DNA from: Hydractinia symbiolongicarpus
Lineage: Eukaryota > Cnidaria > Hydrozoa > Anthoathecata > Hydractiniidae
DNA: 64,000 nt
Direction: 5' to 3'
Assembly: GCF_029227915.1 (NCBI RefSeq)
Contig: NC_079876.1
Coordinates: 28,617,828-28,681,827 of the forward strand
Shown: piece after piece, positions 1-12,300 of the stretch
Numbering within the stretch: the first letter of the stretch is position 1
Layout of the letters: every line of letters starts with the position of its first letter
Position numbers and translations under genes: made by a program
Notes under the pieces: model-generated
What the model was told of the DNA's origin: nothing
Databases searched by the model: none
Seen by the model: only the letters and a program-made list of their open reading frames with translations

Positions 1-1698
1 GTCTATCATATCAAGTCACAGTAGTTATAATAATCTGGTCACCTAACATAGCATAATCAAGGAAACAAGAGAAACAAAATTGAAACAGACTTGTCTAACC
101 ATTTATGCCTAAATGAGTTCGTTTAACAATGGTCTATCTTTAAATAAAAATGTAAAAATTCAGCTTGTGTTTGTAAACAAAATACATCTACATTTTCCAG
201 AAAACTTTGATACAAGTAAGGGCTACATAAACTGTTATATAAACGAAGTGATATGCTGTTTTAAGACAGAAAGAATCTAATAAGCTATGTGTTAGCCTCT
301 ATGCCTCCACCCCCTGAGAGCAAAGTCATGAAAAAAAATCTGAATATTGCTCACTAAAGTCTTACTGATTTTTTTTAAAAAATGCATGTATATAGTCATA
401 AAAAAGTGATAAAAATGTTTTTATAACATATGAAAGAATTGTTTTCATGTTTAAAAAAACATTTTTATTGTCATGGAAACAAATGAGAAAAAAGATTGGG
501 AAATTCCTTAGATCATTTAAATGATGTAAATAATTGAACGTTAGGAAGTTTAGATAAAATACTAGAAATGATAGATTCGTTTTAAGGAAATACCCTTAAA
601 AAAAGTTAAACTTCGGCTTTCAGCTCGAGATATTCTCAGCCACAAGTAGTAAGGTAACAACTTCTGAACTCATCTACCAGTACGAGCCTGTATGCTTATA
701 CTGTGGTCCGTGATCGGGGTCGGTTATCAAAAATTTCGTGTACAACCGTCTGACGAGAGTGCACGACCATGGTTGCCCTCGGGTAAAGGTAACTCCTAGT
801 CATCCCAGGGTCAAGGTGACAAGGTTTGGTGCTGCCTAAAAGTGCTGCCCGACCCTCAGCCCGTAAAAGGGATTGACCGCACTTTTGTTTTATTCCTATT
901 TTTTAATAAGCTAAGAGTAGAATTTACATTCGTGTTTACAATTTACATCAAGAATTGTTACAATGAACTAAATTTTTTCGTTCTTTTATTTACTATCTAC
1001 CAAAAAGATATATTTACAGTTTAATTTATACTGTTATTTTAAGCTATTTTTGGGAAGTCTTACTCAAGCTTTGTGTTGACAAATTAGTCCTGAAATATTT
1101 TTATTAAAAAAATACAATAATGACGCAACAGTTAACGGTGAAGTTGGAGCCCCCGTCAATCATTTCTTAGAATCAAGTTTTAAACAACGGCGATGGACGA
1201 TTTTGGGCTAACCACTTCATATTAGAAAGGGAAGGAGATGCTCTAAAAACGATTTTTTTTTCATTATTAATCATCCTTGAGAGTGAAGTGAAAAGTATTG
1301 TAAACAACAAATCAGTATGGCTTGCGCTACAAAAAGGTAAGGTGGTAGCATAACAATGCTAAATAACGTAAAAAGATAAAAATTATTACTGTTTCACCAT
1401 TCTTTAAAAAGATAAGTGCTATTACGAGTAGTAATATTAATTCTTAGATGCTTTATACTTGATTTATTAGAAAAGATAATATTGCTTTAACCTGTTGTCT
1501 CTTCTTTATCTAAGGACGGCCAGTCGCCGTCGCGTTGTTAGAAAAGATACAAAATGCCCCTGGGGACGAGTTTGATATTGCTTATTACTGTTTGTAATAA
1601 AAAAATAGTGCCAGTGTTGTTCAAATTAAGTTAAAAATGTTTAGAAACAAACGTTTCAGGAAGGCATTACTCGTAACGTAATTGTAACGACAGCTTGA
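1..1698. other. AT-rich intergenic DNA, no gene recognised
   Basis: No convincing coding frame or RNA gene was found. Most of the stretch is AT-rich. A GC-richer block at about 600-880 stands out and may be an old repeat, but it has no clear tRNA boxes, TIRs or poly-A tail that I can see, so I leave it unclassified. Confidence 0.4.
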
Positions 1699-1700
1699 AT

Positions 1701-1752
1701 TCCCCGTTCCCTCTATACGGCTAATTCGCAATGCATTATGGTAGTTGTATTC
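1701..1752 (+). repeat. Left TIR of the ISL2EU element
   Basis: 52 bp, identical by eye to the reverse complement of 4235-4286. It contains an ATG (1738) that is in frame with the transposase, so either the start codon lies inside the TIR or this TIR is the promoter/leader. The outer flank is AT at 1699-1700. Confidence 0.92.
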
Positions 1753-3360
1753 CGCGAAAACGTAAACAAACCATTCGTAGTAACAAAAATGGCCGAACAA
1801 GTACACTTCATCCTTAATTCTACTCAAAACCAAAGCGATATACAAAATTCTAATCAAGACAACAGTTTTTTTCAAAACTTGGGCTCTCCTGCAAGCATTG
1901 GCTCAAACTTTTCATCAAGTTCAAGCTTTTTATTGCAAGCTAAAAGTAAAGGAGGAGGGATAACTTGCTGTGTACCTCTCTGTCAAAACAACTCAAAGAA
2001 GAATCCAGACTTATCTTTTTATGTCATTCCTAAAGACTCAGAGCTTCGAAAGAAATGGCTTTTTATGATCAGTAGAAAGGATTTTGTACCTTCTACATCG
2101 CATAGAGTTTGCTCTGTTCATTTCACTGGTGGAAAGAAGACATATATGAACAATGTTCCCACAATAGTCCCAAAAACTATCAAACCAACAGCTAGCAAAC
2201 CAAGAAAAACTCTCAACAGTACAAACTGTAAATTGCAACTATTTTCTCCTGTGAGGGCTACGACAAATGACATTGCTGCAGAATTATCTGTGGAGGAAGA
2301 GTTAAAACAAGAGTTGGAAAAATTGAGAGCCGAAATTAGTTGTATGAGAATTCATGAAAAGGAACTTGATCAAACTATTGAAAAACAACAAGCCACTATA
2401 AGTGACATAGCATTTTCAATTGACCGGTTTAAACACAATGAAGCACACTTTAAGTTTTATACCGGATTCGAATCTTATAAATTATTCAAAGCAGTTTTAG
2501 AATATTTACAACCAGCTGCAAATAAACTAATATATTGGGGTTCAAATACTAACACTGAAAATACAAAAAATATAAACTCTACAAAACGAGGCCGATCACG
2601 ATCATTGAGCGCAGAAGAAGAATTCTTTATGATACTGGTTCGAATTCGATGTGGACTTTTGTTAGAAGATATGGCTGTTCGATTTAATATGTCGACAAGT
2701 CACATAAGCAGAATATTGATTACATGGACAGATTTTTTACATTCACAATTCCGTATGCTTCCAATATGGGCTTCAAAAGAAACAGTACAAAATAGAATGC
2801 CGAAATGTTTTCAAAAAAGTTACCCAAATACCCGTGTCATATTAGATTGTACAGAAGTATTTGTGGAAATGCCTACGTCATATCGCACACAGTCCAGTAC
2901 CTTTTCAAATTACAAACACCATAATACAGCAAAAGGATTAGTCGGAATAGCTCCTGATGGATCAGTGACATTTGTCTCTGATTTGTATGGTGGACGCTTT
3001 TCGGATAAACGAATAACAAAAGATAGTGGTATATACGATTTGCTAGAGCCTGGGGATTCTGTGATGGCTGATAGAGGATTTGAGCTCGAGGAAGATTTAC
3101 CTGATGGAGTAACATTAAATATTCCACCATTTTTAGATGGAAAACCTCAGCTAAGTTTATTAGAGGAAAACGAAACTAGAAGAATAGCATCTGTACGTGT
3201 ACATGTCGAACGAGCAATCGAACGTATAAAAAATTACCGAATTTTACAAACAGTTTTCAAACTATCAATGGCTGCTGAACTCAATAAGATATGGGTTATT
3301 TGTTGTTATTTAGTTAATTTTTTACCACAGTTGGTACCAGATGTAAATACGAATGACTAA
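1738..3360 (+). CDS. THAP-domain DDE transposase (ISL2EU / DDE_Tnp_4 type)
   Basis: Transposase of the surrounding element; binds the TIRs and cuts and pastes the element in the nucleus. The 540-residue frame is uninterrupted. Seen in order: a THAP zinc-binding domain at about residues 75-150 (Cys77/78, Cys82, then Cys125-x2-His128); a charged coiled-coil at about 185-230; a helix-turn-helix at about 285-335 with the sequence MAVRFNMSTSHISRIL; and a DDE_Tnp_4 nuclease domain with likely catalytic Asp370 (VILDCTEV), Asp415 (FVSDLYGG) and Glu491 (HVERAIERIK). The first ATG (1738) lies inside the TIR; a second in-frame ATG at 1789 (AAAATGG context) starts just outside it and is an equally good or better start, giving 523 residues. 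All catalytic residues are present, so the enzyme may be functional. Confidence 0.9.
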   Translation: MVVVFRENVNKPFVVTKMAEQVHFILNSTQNQSDIQNSNQDNSFFQNLGSPASIGSNFSSSSSFLLQAKSKGGGITCCVPLCQNNSKKNPDLSFYVIPKDSELRKKWLFMISRKDFVPSTSHRVCSVHFTGGKKTYMNNVPTIVPKTIKPTASKPRKTLNSTNCKLQLFSPVRATTNDIAAELSVEEELKQELEKLRAEISCMRIHEKELDQTIEKQQATISDIAFSIDRFKHNEAHFKFYTGFESYKLFKAVLEYLQPAANKLIYWGSNTNTENTKNINSTKRGRSRSLSAEEEFFMILVRIRCGLLLEDMAVRFNMSTSHISRILITWTDFLHSQFRMLPIWASKETVQNRMPKCFQKSYPNTRVILDCTEVFVEMPTSYRTQSSTFSNYKHHNTAKGLVGIAPDGSVTFVSDLYGGRFSDKRITKDSGIYDLLEPGDSVMADRGFELEEDLPDGVTLNIPPFLDGKPQLSLLEENETRRIASVRVHVERAIERIKNYRILQTVFKLSMAAELNKIWVICCYLVNFLPQLVPDVNTND

Positions 3361-3448
3361 AAATTATAAACTTTCGTACACTATATATATATATATACTA
3401 GATCATGAAATATAAAGACAAAACAATATTGTGAGGAAACAATTTTAT

Positions 3449-4064
3449 TTACTCACACTGTTGTTCTGTAATGTTGCTGTGCATGAAAGTGAAATAAAAG
3501 TGTGTTAGCTCAGGCAAAGTAATTCTGTTCCATTTTTCCTTTTGAAAAACTATTGTTTCCACATGTCGGTCAACTTTTGTATAAACAATAAAATCAATTT
3601 CATTGACTTGTGTTACTGCCATCACACCTTGACATTGGTGAAAATAATTATGTCTTTCTTTGAGAAAATTTTTCAGCCATAACATTACTTTTAACTCTCA
3701 CTTTCTTCACGTAGCTCTCCTTGAATAGTTGGTATCCAAGAATTTTATGCTTTGTAGCACCCTTCGGCTTGCTATCACAGCTATTTCCAAGAACTAAATA
3801 TTGGTGAATTTTCTCCTGGGTGATCGAAGGCATAGCTGCAAGATCAGTTGACCATTGACTTATATCTTCGTGTGTTCTTTCCTCCACTTCTTCGTCCCTC
3901 TCGGCATTTGTTAATTCTTTAAAAACAGGTCTTGGTACCACACAAGAGCTTTGAGAAAAGCTAGGCCCAAGATCTGTAGAGCTTAAAATTATATCTAAAT
4001 CTGTATCCTTATTTATTACTTCCATTTCGACTTCTTTCACTCCTAAAACCTCACTAACTAACAA
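3449..4064 (-). pseudogene. YqaJ-type nuclease gene of ISL2EU, internally deleted and frameshifted
   Basis: Two overlapping minus-strand frames. The upstream one (4064 to 3648, 138 residues) has the N-terminal region seen in transposon YqaJ proteins, ending in the motif KILGYQLFKESYVKKVRVK. The downstream one (3685 to 3449) reads FHQCQGVMAVTQVNEIDFIV, which fits the C-terminal part of a YqaJ/lambda-exonuclease-like fold (HQ.QG..A......DF.V). The frames meet at about 3650-3685. The whole middle of the usual protein (SWIM zinc finger and first half of the nuclease domain) is absent, so this is a deletion plus frameshift. In ISL2EU elements this protein is a second, transposition-associated nuclease. 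Family assignment is from recalled motif patterns. Confidence 0.7.
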
Positions 4065-4234
4065 TATTTAAATGTTTACATCAATAACACGGGTTTTGGA
4101 TAAGGGAGATAATGATTTTCTTGAGGAGATTTGAAAATTATCACAAACAATAACGGCTTTTTGTTATTATCGCCACAATAAAAAGAATGCTGTTATTTAT
4201 TTACAAACTCTCGCTTCTGGGAGGGAAAACTGTA

Positions 4235-4286
4235 GAATACAACTACCATAATGCATTGCGAATTAGCCGTATAGAGGGAACGGGGA
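4235..4286 (-). repeat. Right TIR of the ISL2EU element
   Basis: Exact inverted copy of 1701-1752, followed by AT at 4287-4288. It lies upstream of the minus-strand YqaJ remnant and may have served as its promoter. Confidence 0.92.
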
Positions 4287-4288
4287 AT

Positions 4289-5369
4289 TGTATCTTGTAT
4301 GTAACTGGATATGTTATAGTAACAAACATGCTGGTTTAGTTGTGATATTTCCACGAGCTTAAATTATGTAGCAGTTATCGCACAGTGTCGGGAATATATC
4401 AATTCTTTTATGTTCTCGTGTACATATTTAACGAGTCTAAAAAACGAAAGAAATATACAACTCATTTATTGTATAAAGAGAGCAAAAATCATTGTACTAT
4501 GATATACTAGACAGATGTTTGCTTACTCACACAGTTAGGTCGGTAGCGTGTAAAACCCAACTTTGGGAAACAAACGGTGATTTCATGCTGCGCCGTTTAG
4601 GTTTAAGCGCGAAGTAACACCGGATAAGAATCAGGTGTTACTTCAAAACCCACTAGTGAGAGCTCATTTTTCTAAATTCTCTGAAATATTTCGTTTTTGG
4701 TTCCAACTCGGACCATAATCAGGATCAACAACTTTTTATTTCCCATTATCTTTTTTAGCAAAAGTTTAAAAAATGTATTTATTTTAAGGTTTCTACTTAC
4801 CTGCAGCTAGGGACGAAAATGTACTTTAGTTTTTTAGACTTATTCTACACGTTCATAATGTTGCACATCTAGCTAGCTAGCTATAACTAACATCTGTTAT
4901 TCTCTCTTTTATGACTATCCAGCTACCACAACTTTAAATTGTGATTAAAGGTGATCATATAGCTAAGTGATGTGTGAATCTAATGTTTTTACAAGGTAGA
5001 CTTAGGTAGACTTTTAAGTGTATTGATATAACTAAGCAGTTTATGGGTAGTGTGGGGAAGCAGTTACAGCTTACCTCACTTAAAAAGCAGGCGAAAATAA
5101 AATCATGTTGTGTAATTAGGTATAAAATTCAATTAAAGGAGGACAGGTCCAGGCGGACCGTACGGCGAGCAGAAAATAGGGCGCATTGCATAATAAAAGA
5201 CCGCAAATCTCGCACGAGTATACTAAGAACCCAGACCTATATCAGTTCTCATTTTACAAGAATTTTAATTTTCATTACTTGCTCACAACGTTACGGTTTG
5301 CAATAAAAATTTATGGTGAGAATTTTTTTTATTGGACAGACTGTTAGTGATTGATGTTTGGTAATTCTT
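4289..5369. other. Intergenic, one hairpin, no gene recognised
   Basis: AT-rich. A perfect inverted repeat with 11-bp arms (4611-4621 and 4634-4644, GAAGTAACACC) and a 12-nt loop lies in a short GC-richer patch. No supported gene. Confidence 0.35.
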
Positions 5370-5895
5370 GGATGAGCTCCAAGCTCCATCTTGCCCAGTG
5401 TGTGAGAAGTATGCTGAATGTAATCAAAGACGTTTAGTCTGTGATACATGTTGGGAAACCATTCCTGCTTAGTACCTAACTGCAGAATTCCGAAATATTA
5501 GACTTTCCAGTGGCCATTTTATCGTACCTCCTTTTTTAAATGTTCAAGATACTTGTGCATTATACACTTGTGACAATGAAGAATTGCTTGTCAGCATTCC
5601 AGGTTACCAGTTCAAATATTAAAAAAGAACAGACGTCCGAGGTGGTGGTATTGGAATCTATGTCAAACACGAACTTAAGTTCAAAATCAGGGATGATGTC
5701 ACCAGCATTACTAAACACAAATGGATAGAACTGAGTGACAGCAACAATAATTATTCTTATCTGGTAGGAACTTTCTATTAACCGTCTTCTGTAAAAAGGG
5801 CGAAAAGAGATTGGTTGAAACGCTTTAACACTGTATTATGTCATGTTGCAACTAAATGGGATTGTATTATCATTGTATCTGGTGCGTTTTAGAGC
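5370..5895 (+). pseudogene. LINE remnant: zinc finger and AP-endonuclease domain
   Basis: Fragments of a non-LTR retrotransposon ORF with stop codons. At about 5380-5470 the plus strand reads CPVCEKYAECNQRRLVCDTC, a PHD-like zinc finger found in CR1/L2-like ORFs. At about 5578-5780 there is a PGYQF motif, an in-frame stop, and then RTDVRGGGIGIYVKHELKF, the GGG-IGIYVK core of an apurinic-endonuclease-like domain. Further pieces continue to a terminal stop near 5890. No reverse transcriptase follows. The copy is dead; the family call (CR1/L2-like) is tentative. Confidence 0.55.
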
Positions 5896-5904
5896 CTAGT
5901 CTGA

Positions 5905-6050
5905 AGGCAGAAATTAACTGTAGCGCGAGTTAGTCGCTTGTTACGCTCCACTTAAACGCCTGTTGGGCAGGTATGTTTTAGAACAGCGTCTAATTGAGGC
6001 GTTTAACATGCGGATAGCGACTAACGCCAGTTTGGATGCCTAGTGGGAAC
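5905..6050. repeat. Imperfect foldback element (MITE-like)
   Basis: The two halves are imperfect inverted copies: GAGTTAGTCGCTTG on the left corresponds to the reverse complement of the GCGACTAACGCC segment on the right, and both inner ends read TTAAACGCCT. The centre is at about 5975. No TSD was identified. Confidence 0.4.
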
Positions 6051-6328
6051 CGATTTGTTTTGTTTCAATTAATAGTTGTTTGTGCATAAACAAGGTATGT
6101 TCAGCATCTGTAGAATTCTCATAATATTTTGTGGGGCGTTGTTGGTTGTTGAGACCTTCTTAACAAAATATAACTTCTTTGTCAGCACCGTAAACACGCG
6201 GATGCCGATGCATAATTAAAAAGGGCTAAAATATCATATAAACAATAAAACAAAAGTTTTATCCAATTGTTGGTCGTTCTTATAAACAAGCCTGTAGTTC
6301 CAGTGTTGTATAAACAGATTTTGGTTCA

Positions 6329-9300
6329 TTACAACTCAGCTTCCTCCTGCGAATGGTTGGTCCGTTCCTCCTGAAAATGGTCTTCCATCGGTATATCATG
6401 AGTGTTCATCAAAAATAAACACAGGAGACCGCTGATCAGTGCCAGCGTGCCATTTACAGTAAATGGTAAATGAACAGATACTTTTCTCAAAAATTTGTTC
6501 TGAGGAGCAATAATACCACCAACACGACCAAAGACAGATGCAAAACCAAACGCTGAACTCCTGTAAATAAATATTTATGTAAAAAGATAGTCAAAGAATA
6601 GTGAAGAAAATGTGGTAATATTTGTAGATTCCCCCACAGCAAAAGAACAAGTTGGGTTGACATGAAAGAGGTTCTAAAATTGTCTAAGAATTTTTTGTTA
6701 TTTTTTGTAAAATCTTGACCGGTTCTCATCATTTTTGAGTTCAATAATTATGCTAATTAGTCGTTAGCTCGTGGAAAAATCCACGGGTTCGCCGGTCCTT
6801 TTTATACTGCATTGTGTGCGTCACACTACCTGCGCAGCTAAGCTACCATTTTGCGTGACAGACAGACGGACGGACGGACGGACAGACGTATACGGGTATT
6901 ATAATATAGATTAATGGAGGCCGTCATGTAGTTACAAATGAGGTGCTTTCTTAGGGGAATATTTTTCATCTATCAAGTTTAATATTTAAAACATATTTAC
7001 AAAAATAATAAGATTTAGGTGTCCTGATCATCATAAATGCCAACAAATGTTTCTCCATATCTAACTCAAAATGCCATAATTCCGCATAATTAGCTAAAGT
7101 TTTTTCTGATTGCAAACGTTTTAGGCGTGTAAAATGACTTGATATGTATTAAGAATTTTTGGAAATTGTGAACACTTGATGATTTTTTGACCACCTGTTA
7201 ACCGAAGATTAAAAATCGTGATTTTGCGTTTATTAATTATTTTGTCGGAAGCATTGAGCATATAATACACTCATTTTGCGTGGATTTAATTTGCTGAATA
7301 ATGAGCTTACTTTATTACAAAAGATGTCTCTCTATCACACGGATCAATGTCGCGCTAAAGAAGCAGGAAATAAGAATGCCCGGAAATTTGCCAATCACAC
7401 GAAATTTTTCTTTAAAAAGTTTTTCCGCCTGTCAACCATTTTTTATAGCTACTGTTCGGAAATTTGTGAATGTTTTGTGTATGTGTGAAAACACTCAATT
7501 TGACCTCATAAGTACGGTTCTATCCCAACCATGATTTAGAGACTCAATGAGATATAGCTAAGTATATTTATTTCACGCAAGTAATAGAGTGATAAAAAAC
7601 TTGATTTACCTTACAATTGTGGGAAAAGATTCTGTTGTAAAAATGATGAGTGAACCCCATGCCGCTGCCAAAAAGAACCTCGACGTCAAAGCTAGCACAT
7701 TCATTGCAAGTTCGAATTTACTTGTGGAGGAGAAATACGCTATGGTCACACCAAACGATGACAAGGAAGTACAGATAAACAGAAACATCGTGGTGTATCT
7801 TCTTCCTAGACTATAAAAAATAAGAACAATACTTGTAGTCAGACAGATAGGTAGGCCTATCTATCTAGCTTCCATCTATCTAGCTTAATTTTTTAACTAT
7901 ACGAAACATTAAATAAAAGTCAAAGGAAAATCACTCGATACAACAAAAGAAATTTAAAGTGCGCAGGACTTTTAAAACAGTACTTCCCGAATCCTTTAAC
8001 AATCAAAAGTGTACCCTGCACAACTTTCTTTTCTTTAAAGATATTTTTAAGACTAAATCAACCGAAGTGAACTAAAAAAGGTTAGTTTATGTCTGTACTA
8101 TGCCGAAAATAAAATATTTAAAAATTAAGTATAATTTTCTCCAAGGACAACTACGGCAATTTTGAGCTAAAGATGCTATTAGACACACTAGTTTTGCAAA
8201 GTTTTAACACAAATCCAAAACTTAAAAACCTTATTGATTTCAAAAAAATAGTTTAGCGGTTTTTGCGTCGCTTTTGGTGAGTAGCTATTACGCCAAACCA
8301 GAATTCTTTTTGTCTTCTCTTTTTACAGCAAATACAACAAATTTTCTCAGGTTGGAGGTGCTTTTTTGATAAGACAATTCGCTTCTTTTGAATCCTCAAG
8401 TTAAAAATTCGTTCCATACTTGACAATTCGTTCCATGCGTGACGAATTTACTAATTAAAATTGGTTTGTAAAAGTGAGGAGTTTGTTCGTCGTGCGAACA
8501 ATAATAAATATGTTTAAAAGGTACGAAAAATGGCGCAATAAACTTCATCTACCCATGTGTATGGTTTTACTAAATTCTAGAATAAAAAAAAAGCTTAAAA
8601 ATTTTAAGGTCCCAGAGCTATTTGTCTCCTTTTTTTCGGGACGGCATCCAAAACAGAAAAAGACCAGGTATTGAAGTTACCTGACAGATACGAGTCGCTT
8701 TGGCGAGTTAGAAACATGAAAGTCTCTCGTTTTTTTAGTTTTTTATCGCATGTTTTTTTTTTGCATAATCGGTAGCCCGTTTATAAGTTCCCTCAACTTT
8801 TATATATGGCATTTCGTGATTCCGTATCAGCATTTACTTTTTGTAAACAAACTGTCAGAATGCTACCTTCATTATTAAAGAAATCAACAATAATGATGCC
8901 TGAAGTTAAAAGAAGAAAGAACTTTTACAACGGCCTGTAATTATTATTGAAATTGTTTACTCAGGATAGCCTCTTCAGCTCTATTGGTACTGCTATCAAC
9001 GAGGCTCCTGCGTAGGGGGTCCTGGTGCATTGAATGCTCTCATTGTGCTACGAAAGTCGTGCTATTGCAGCAATCACTCAACTAAACAACAGCCTAAGAT
9101 ATCAATTCTATTCCCAAGCTAAACGCTAAGCTGTAGGGATCGATTCATACTTTTATAGTCTCTGTCATGACTCGGCCGGGGTTTGGACTCAAGACCTCTC
9201 ACACTGAGAGCAAACGCTCTGCCACTAGACTACCAGTCAGGAGTTAATGTGGTAGACCAAATGTTAGTTGAAACATCTTAAACAGTTACACGTGTTGGTG

Positions 9301-12300
9301 CAAGACCTGATAAACTGATAGCTAATCTTTTACAAAGACTAACAACAACAACATCAGGGCGTGTATTAAGTACATAAACATATTTACCATTTGGTTAGAA
9401 GATATACGAAAACTAAACAAATAGATTCGCCTAAACCCATTAATGTCATGTTTAATGTCATATCACCAGAAAGGTCACTCACGCCAAGTGTGAGGGCGTA
9501 ATATGTAAACGCGCAGTTAAACCTAAAAATAGAAAGATGGTGTAAGCTAAATACCGTATTTGCTCGAATGAGCGCCCTGCTCGTTAGATAGCCGTATATC
9601 TGACAAAAAATTATCAATAAACAACCTCTTACTTTTTTTTCATAAAAAAGTATATTCTCGCGCGTATTAATTTCTAGAAATGCGTAAATTAGTAGGAATA
9701 TGAGCTAGTCTTCTTTGCTATCTCTTACCACATGTATGAAAAGATAATAATCTTGTATCTAGTTGTCACACGCTTCAAAAGAACAAAATAACTGTATTTT
9801 GCTGCAGAAGATTTATCAGGCTTAAAACTTTCTTCTAGCAGTTTCTTTGTAGACATAATATCCGGTTCGGGTCGGCGGTTTGCTTTGGCAATTTTTCGCA
9901 ACGATTTTATACCTTCTTCTTTTTTGCCATGTATAAACAACCAACGAAGACTTTCAGGAGAATACCTGTAATAAAAAATAAAATAGTTAAAGTGAATGAA
10001 CGTTTTTTTAAAGCAACTGCGGTTTTTATTTCAGCCTCAGTTGATATAGGACAAAACTTTGATTTTAGCCTCATAGTTACTATGAAGTTGCCAATCAAAA
10101 ATCCTGATTTCAACAGAATTTCAGCTTACAATTGATATTTTTTATGTTTCTTGGTATATTATCCAAGTTGAAGCCTTGGTAGATTACTTTTTTAAGTTTT
10201 CAGCATTGACAGTTTCGTAGTAGTAATTTAAGTTTAGTCCCATTCTTCAGTCTTAATTAACTCAGTAACTTATTAAGAAACTGTGTAATAACTAGTCGTT
10301 AGCCCGTGGAAAAATCCGCGGGTTCGCCCGTCCTTTTTATACCGCATTGTGTGCGTCTCGCTACTTGCGCAGCTAAGCTACCATTTTGCGTGACAGACAG
10401 ACAGGCGTATACGGTTATTATAATATAGATTACTATGCTAGTATCAATTTGCGATTTTTTTTATTTTTATGGAGCATTAAGGTGTGTTTTAAAATCCCTT
10501 GCATTATCGTAAAACCCGTCGCAGAATTGCTTACATTAGCATAACATGTGAAATTTAGACTGTTTTTCAATATTTAACGGACTAAATTTAACATATAATG
10601 CCATTTTTTCATCCTCCTTGCAAGCTCTGTCAAGTGGTACAAGCGATGAAATATGAGGATCTTACCATAACATGACCGCAAAAGGGGCTCCTAACCCAGC
10701 AATGGTATAGCATAGATGTCTCCAATGTGGAATTATTTTAATCGCAATACCAAACAGAACCACGCCTATTCCCCAGGCGATTATTGGAACGATTCCCATA
10801 ATTGTTCTCCATTCTGTGCTAATGAATTCCAAAGCATACACGCTAACGAGAACCAAGAATCCTGCAAAATACAAAGAATTTGTCATCGCTTCCACAAATA
10901 TTATGGACATGAACATTCATTGCAAGATCTAAGCATTCCTAATAGTAGAAGCTCGTAGTACGTTCGTTCTGTATGGTGGACGCGCTAACAACGCCGATAA
11001 CTCGAAATGCATGAAACAGAACAACGAATAGTTATATTTTAAAAACGTTTTGACTGTGAGATGTAGTGTGGTTGGTATCAGCTAATAAAAATAAAGAAAT
11101 GCAAGAATAAAAAGTACTAGTCAATTGCATTTTCATTTGCAATAAAGTTAGAAGAAGAAAAACAAAAGAGTACATATTAAAAAATGATTGCAATTATCTT
11201 TGCTAGAAAGTATAATTCGCTTACCTCCAAGAGAAAAACCGAGAAATAAAATTACAACCGCCATCATATGCCAATTTACTGATAATCCAATTAACAAAAT
11301 CAAAACAAGATCAACCACGTATACTAACAAAACAGATCTTTTTCGTCCAATCAAATCACCTAAAACAAAACAAAAAAGATGATAGCATGCAAACAATGGA
11401 TTTTTGTTGTTATTTTTGTTTGTTTGTTTTTTCCTGCGTAACCCCAAGCGAATACTAATATGTTAGCCGAAAGTTTTATGAAATCTATTTTTAGGTAACT
11501 TTTGTTAGTGAAGAGATGAGACTAACGTACTTTGAATCCACCCTTATAGGCTTCAAAAAGGCTTAACAAAATTTGGGGCTACTTAACAGCGTTATAGAAG
11601 AATTACGTGTATTGGCTGTTGATAGGACATTATTTTAATTTTCGCAGCATTATAATGCTAATACTGTTTTTAGGGGCTGTTCATATGGAAAATATTTCCT
11701 CGGTTAGCGGGGAAATATTTCGGCATGATATAATTTTTGCTTTCTGTTCATATGGTTTGGGCGAGAAAACTTTTTCTCGGGTGAGAAAGTACCATGTGAT
11801 AAGTTTCTATTGTTAATTGCGATATGAATCTATTGTTTATTTTTGAAAATTATGCCGACATAAATTTATCTCGTCTACTGAGGAAACTGTTCTTCTTCTG
11901 TCCATATTCTGTTACCAAGATCTCGATCGTGCGCACCCGAGATCTCGGTAGGCGGGTAAATGTGTTTTCTCATATAAACGCAACTAAATTTTGGTAAGAG
12001 TTTGGTAACAACCCGAGTTTACGACTTGATATCATGCTAAAAAAATTATCCGGTTCCCGAAGAAATATTTCCCATATGAACAGACCCTTATTAATGAAAA
12101 AGGAGCCTAAAAAATATTGAAATTGTTGCAGTATCGAATAAGGCATTTTAACATACTAACAACATTTCTTATATCATAAACTTCTTTGTGTTGTCAGTTG
12201 AACACATCTTTTTGCGTTTTTTTCCTAAAATTTTCTTCACTTAGTAGGTCTTTTAACAAAAAAAAATTTATAATCAATTTTTTATCAGCCTTGTGTTTAC

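Larger units (their letters stand above)
1701..4286 (+). mobile_element. ISL2EU-type DNA transposon (THAP transposase plus YqaJ gene)
   Basis: A complete element of about 2.6 kb bounded by perfectly matching 52-bp terminal inverted repeats that begin TCCCCGTTCCC. The dinucleotide AT flanks both ends (1699-1700 and 4287-4288), as expected for the 2-bp target duplication of ISL2EU elements. It holds a plus-strand transposase with a THAP domain and DDE domain and, converging on it, a minus-strand remnant of a YqaJ-type nuclease gene. That gene pair is the hallmark of ISL2EU. Perfect TIRs and an intact transposase suggest recent activity; the second gene is deleted internally, so full autonomy is doubtful. 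Confidence 0.85.

Noticed and set aside
5043-5306. 87-residue plus-strand frame
   Set aside because: Composition and lack of any motif or exon partner; it lies in front of a dead LINE.
9165-9243. A functional tRNA gene on the minus strand
   Set aside because: A and B boxes are recognisable, but the acceptor stem does not close and a SINE body with an AAT-rich tail follows.
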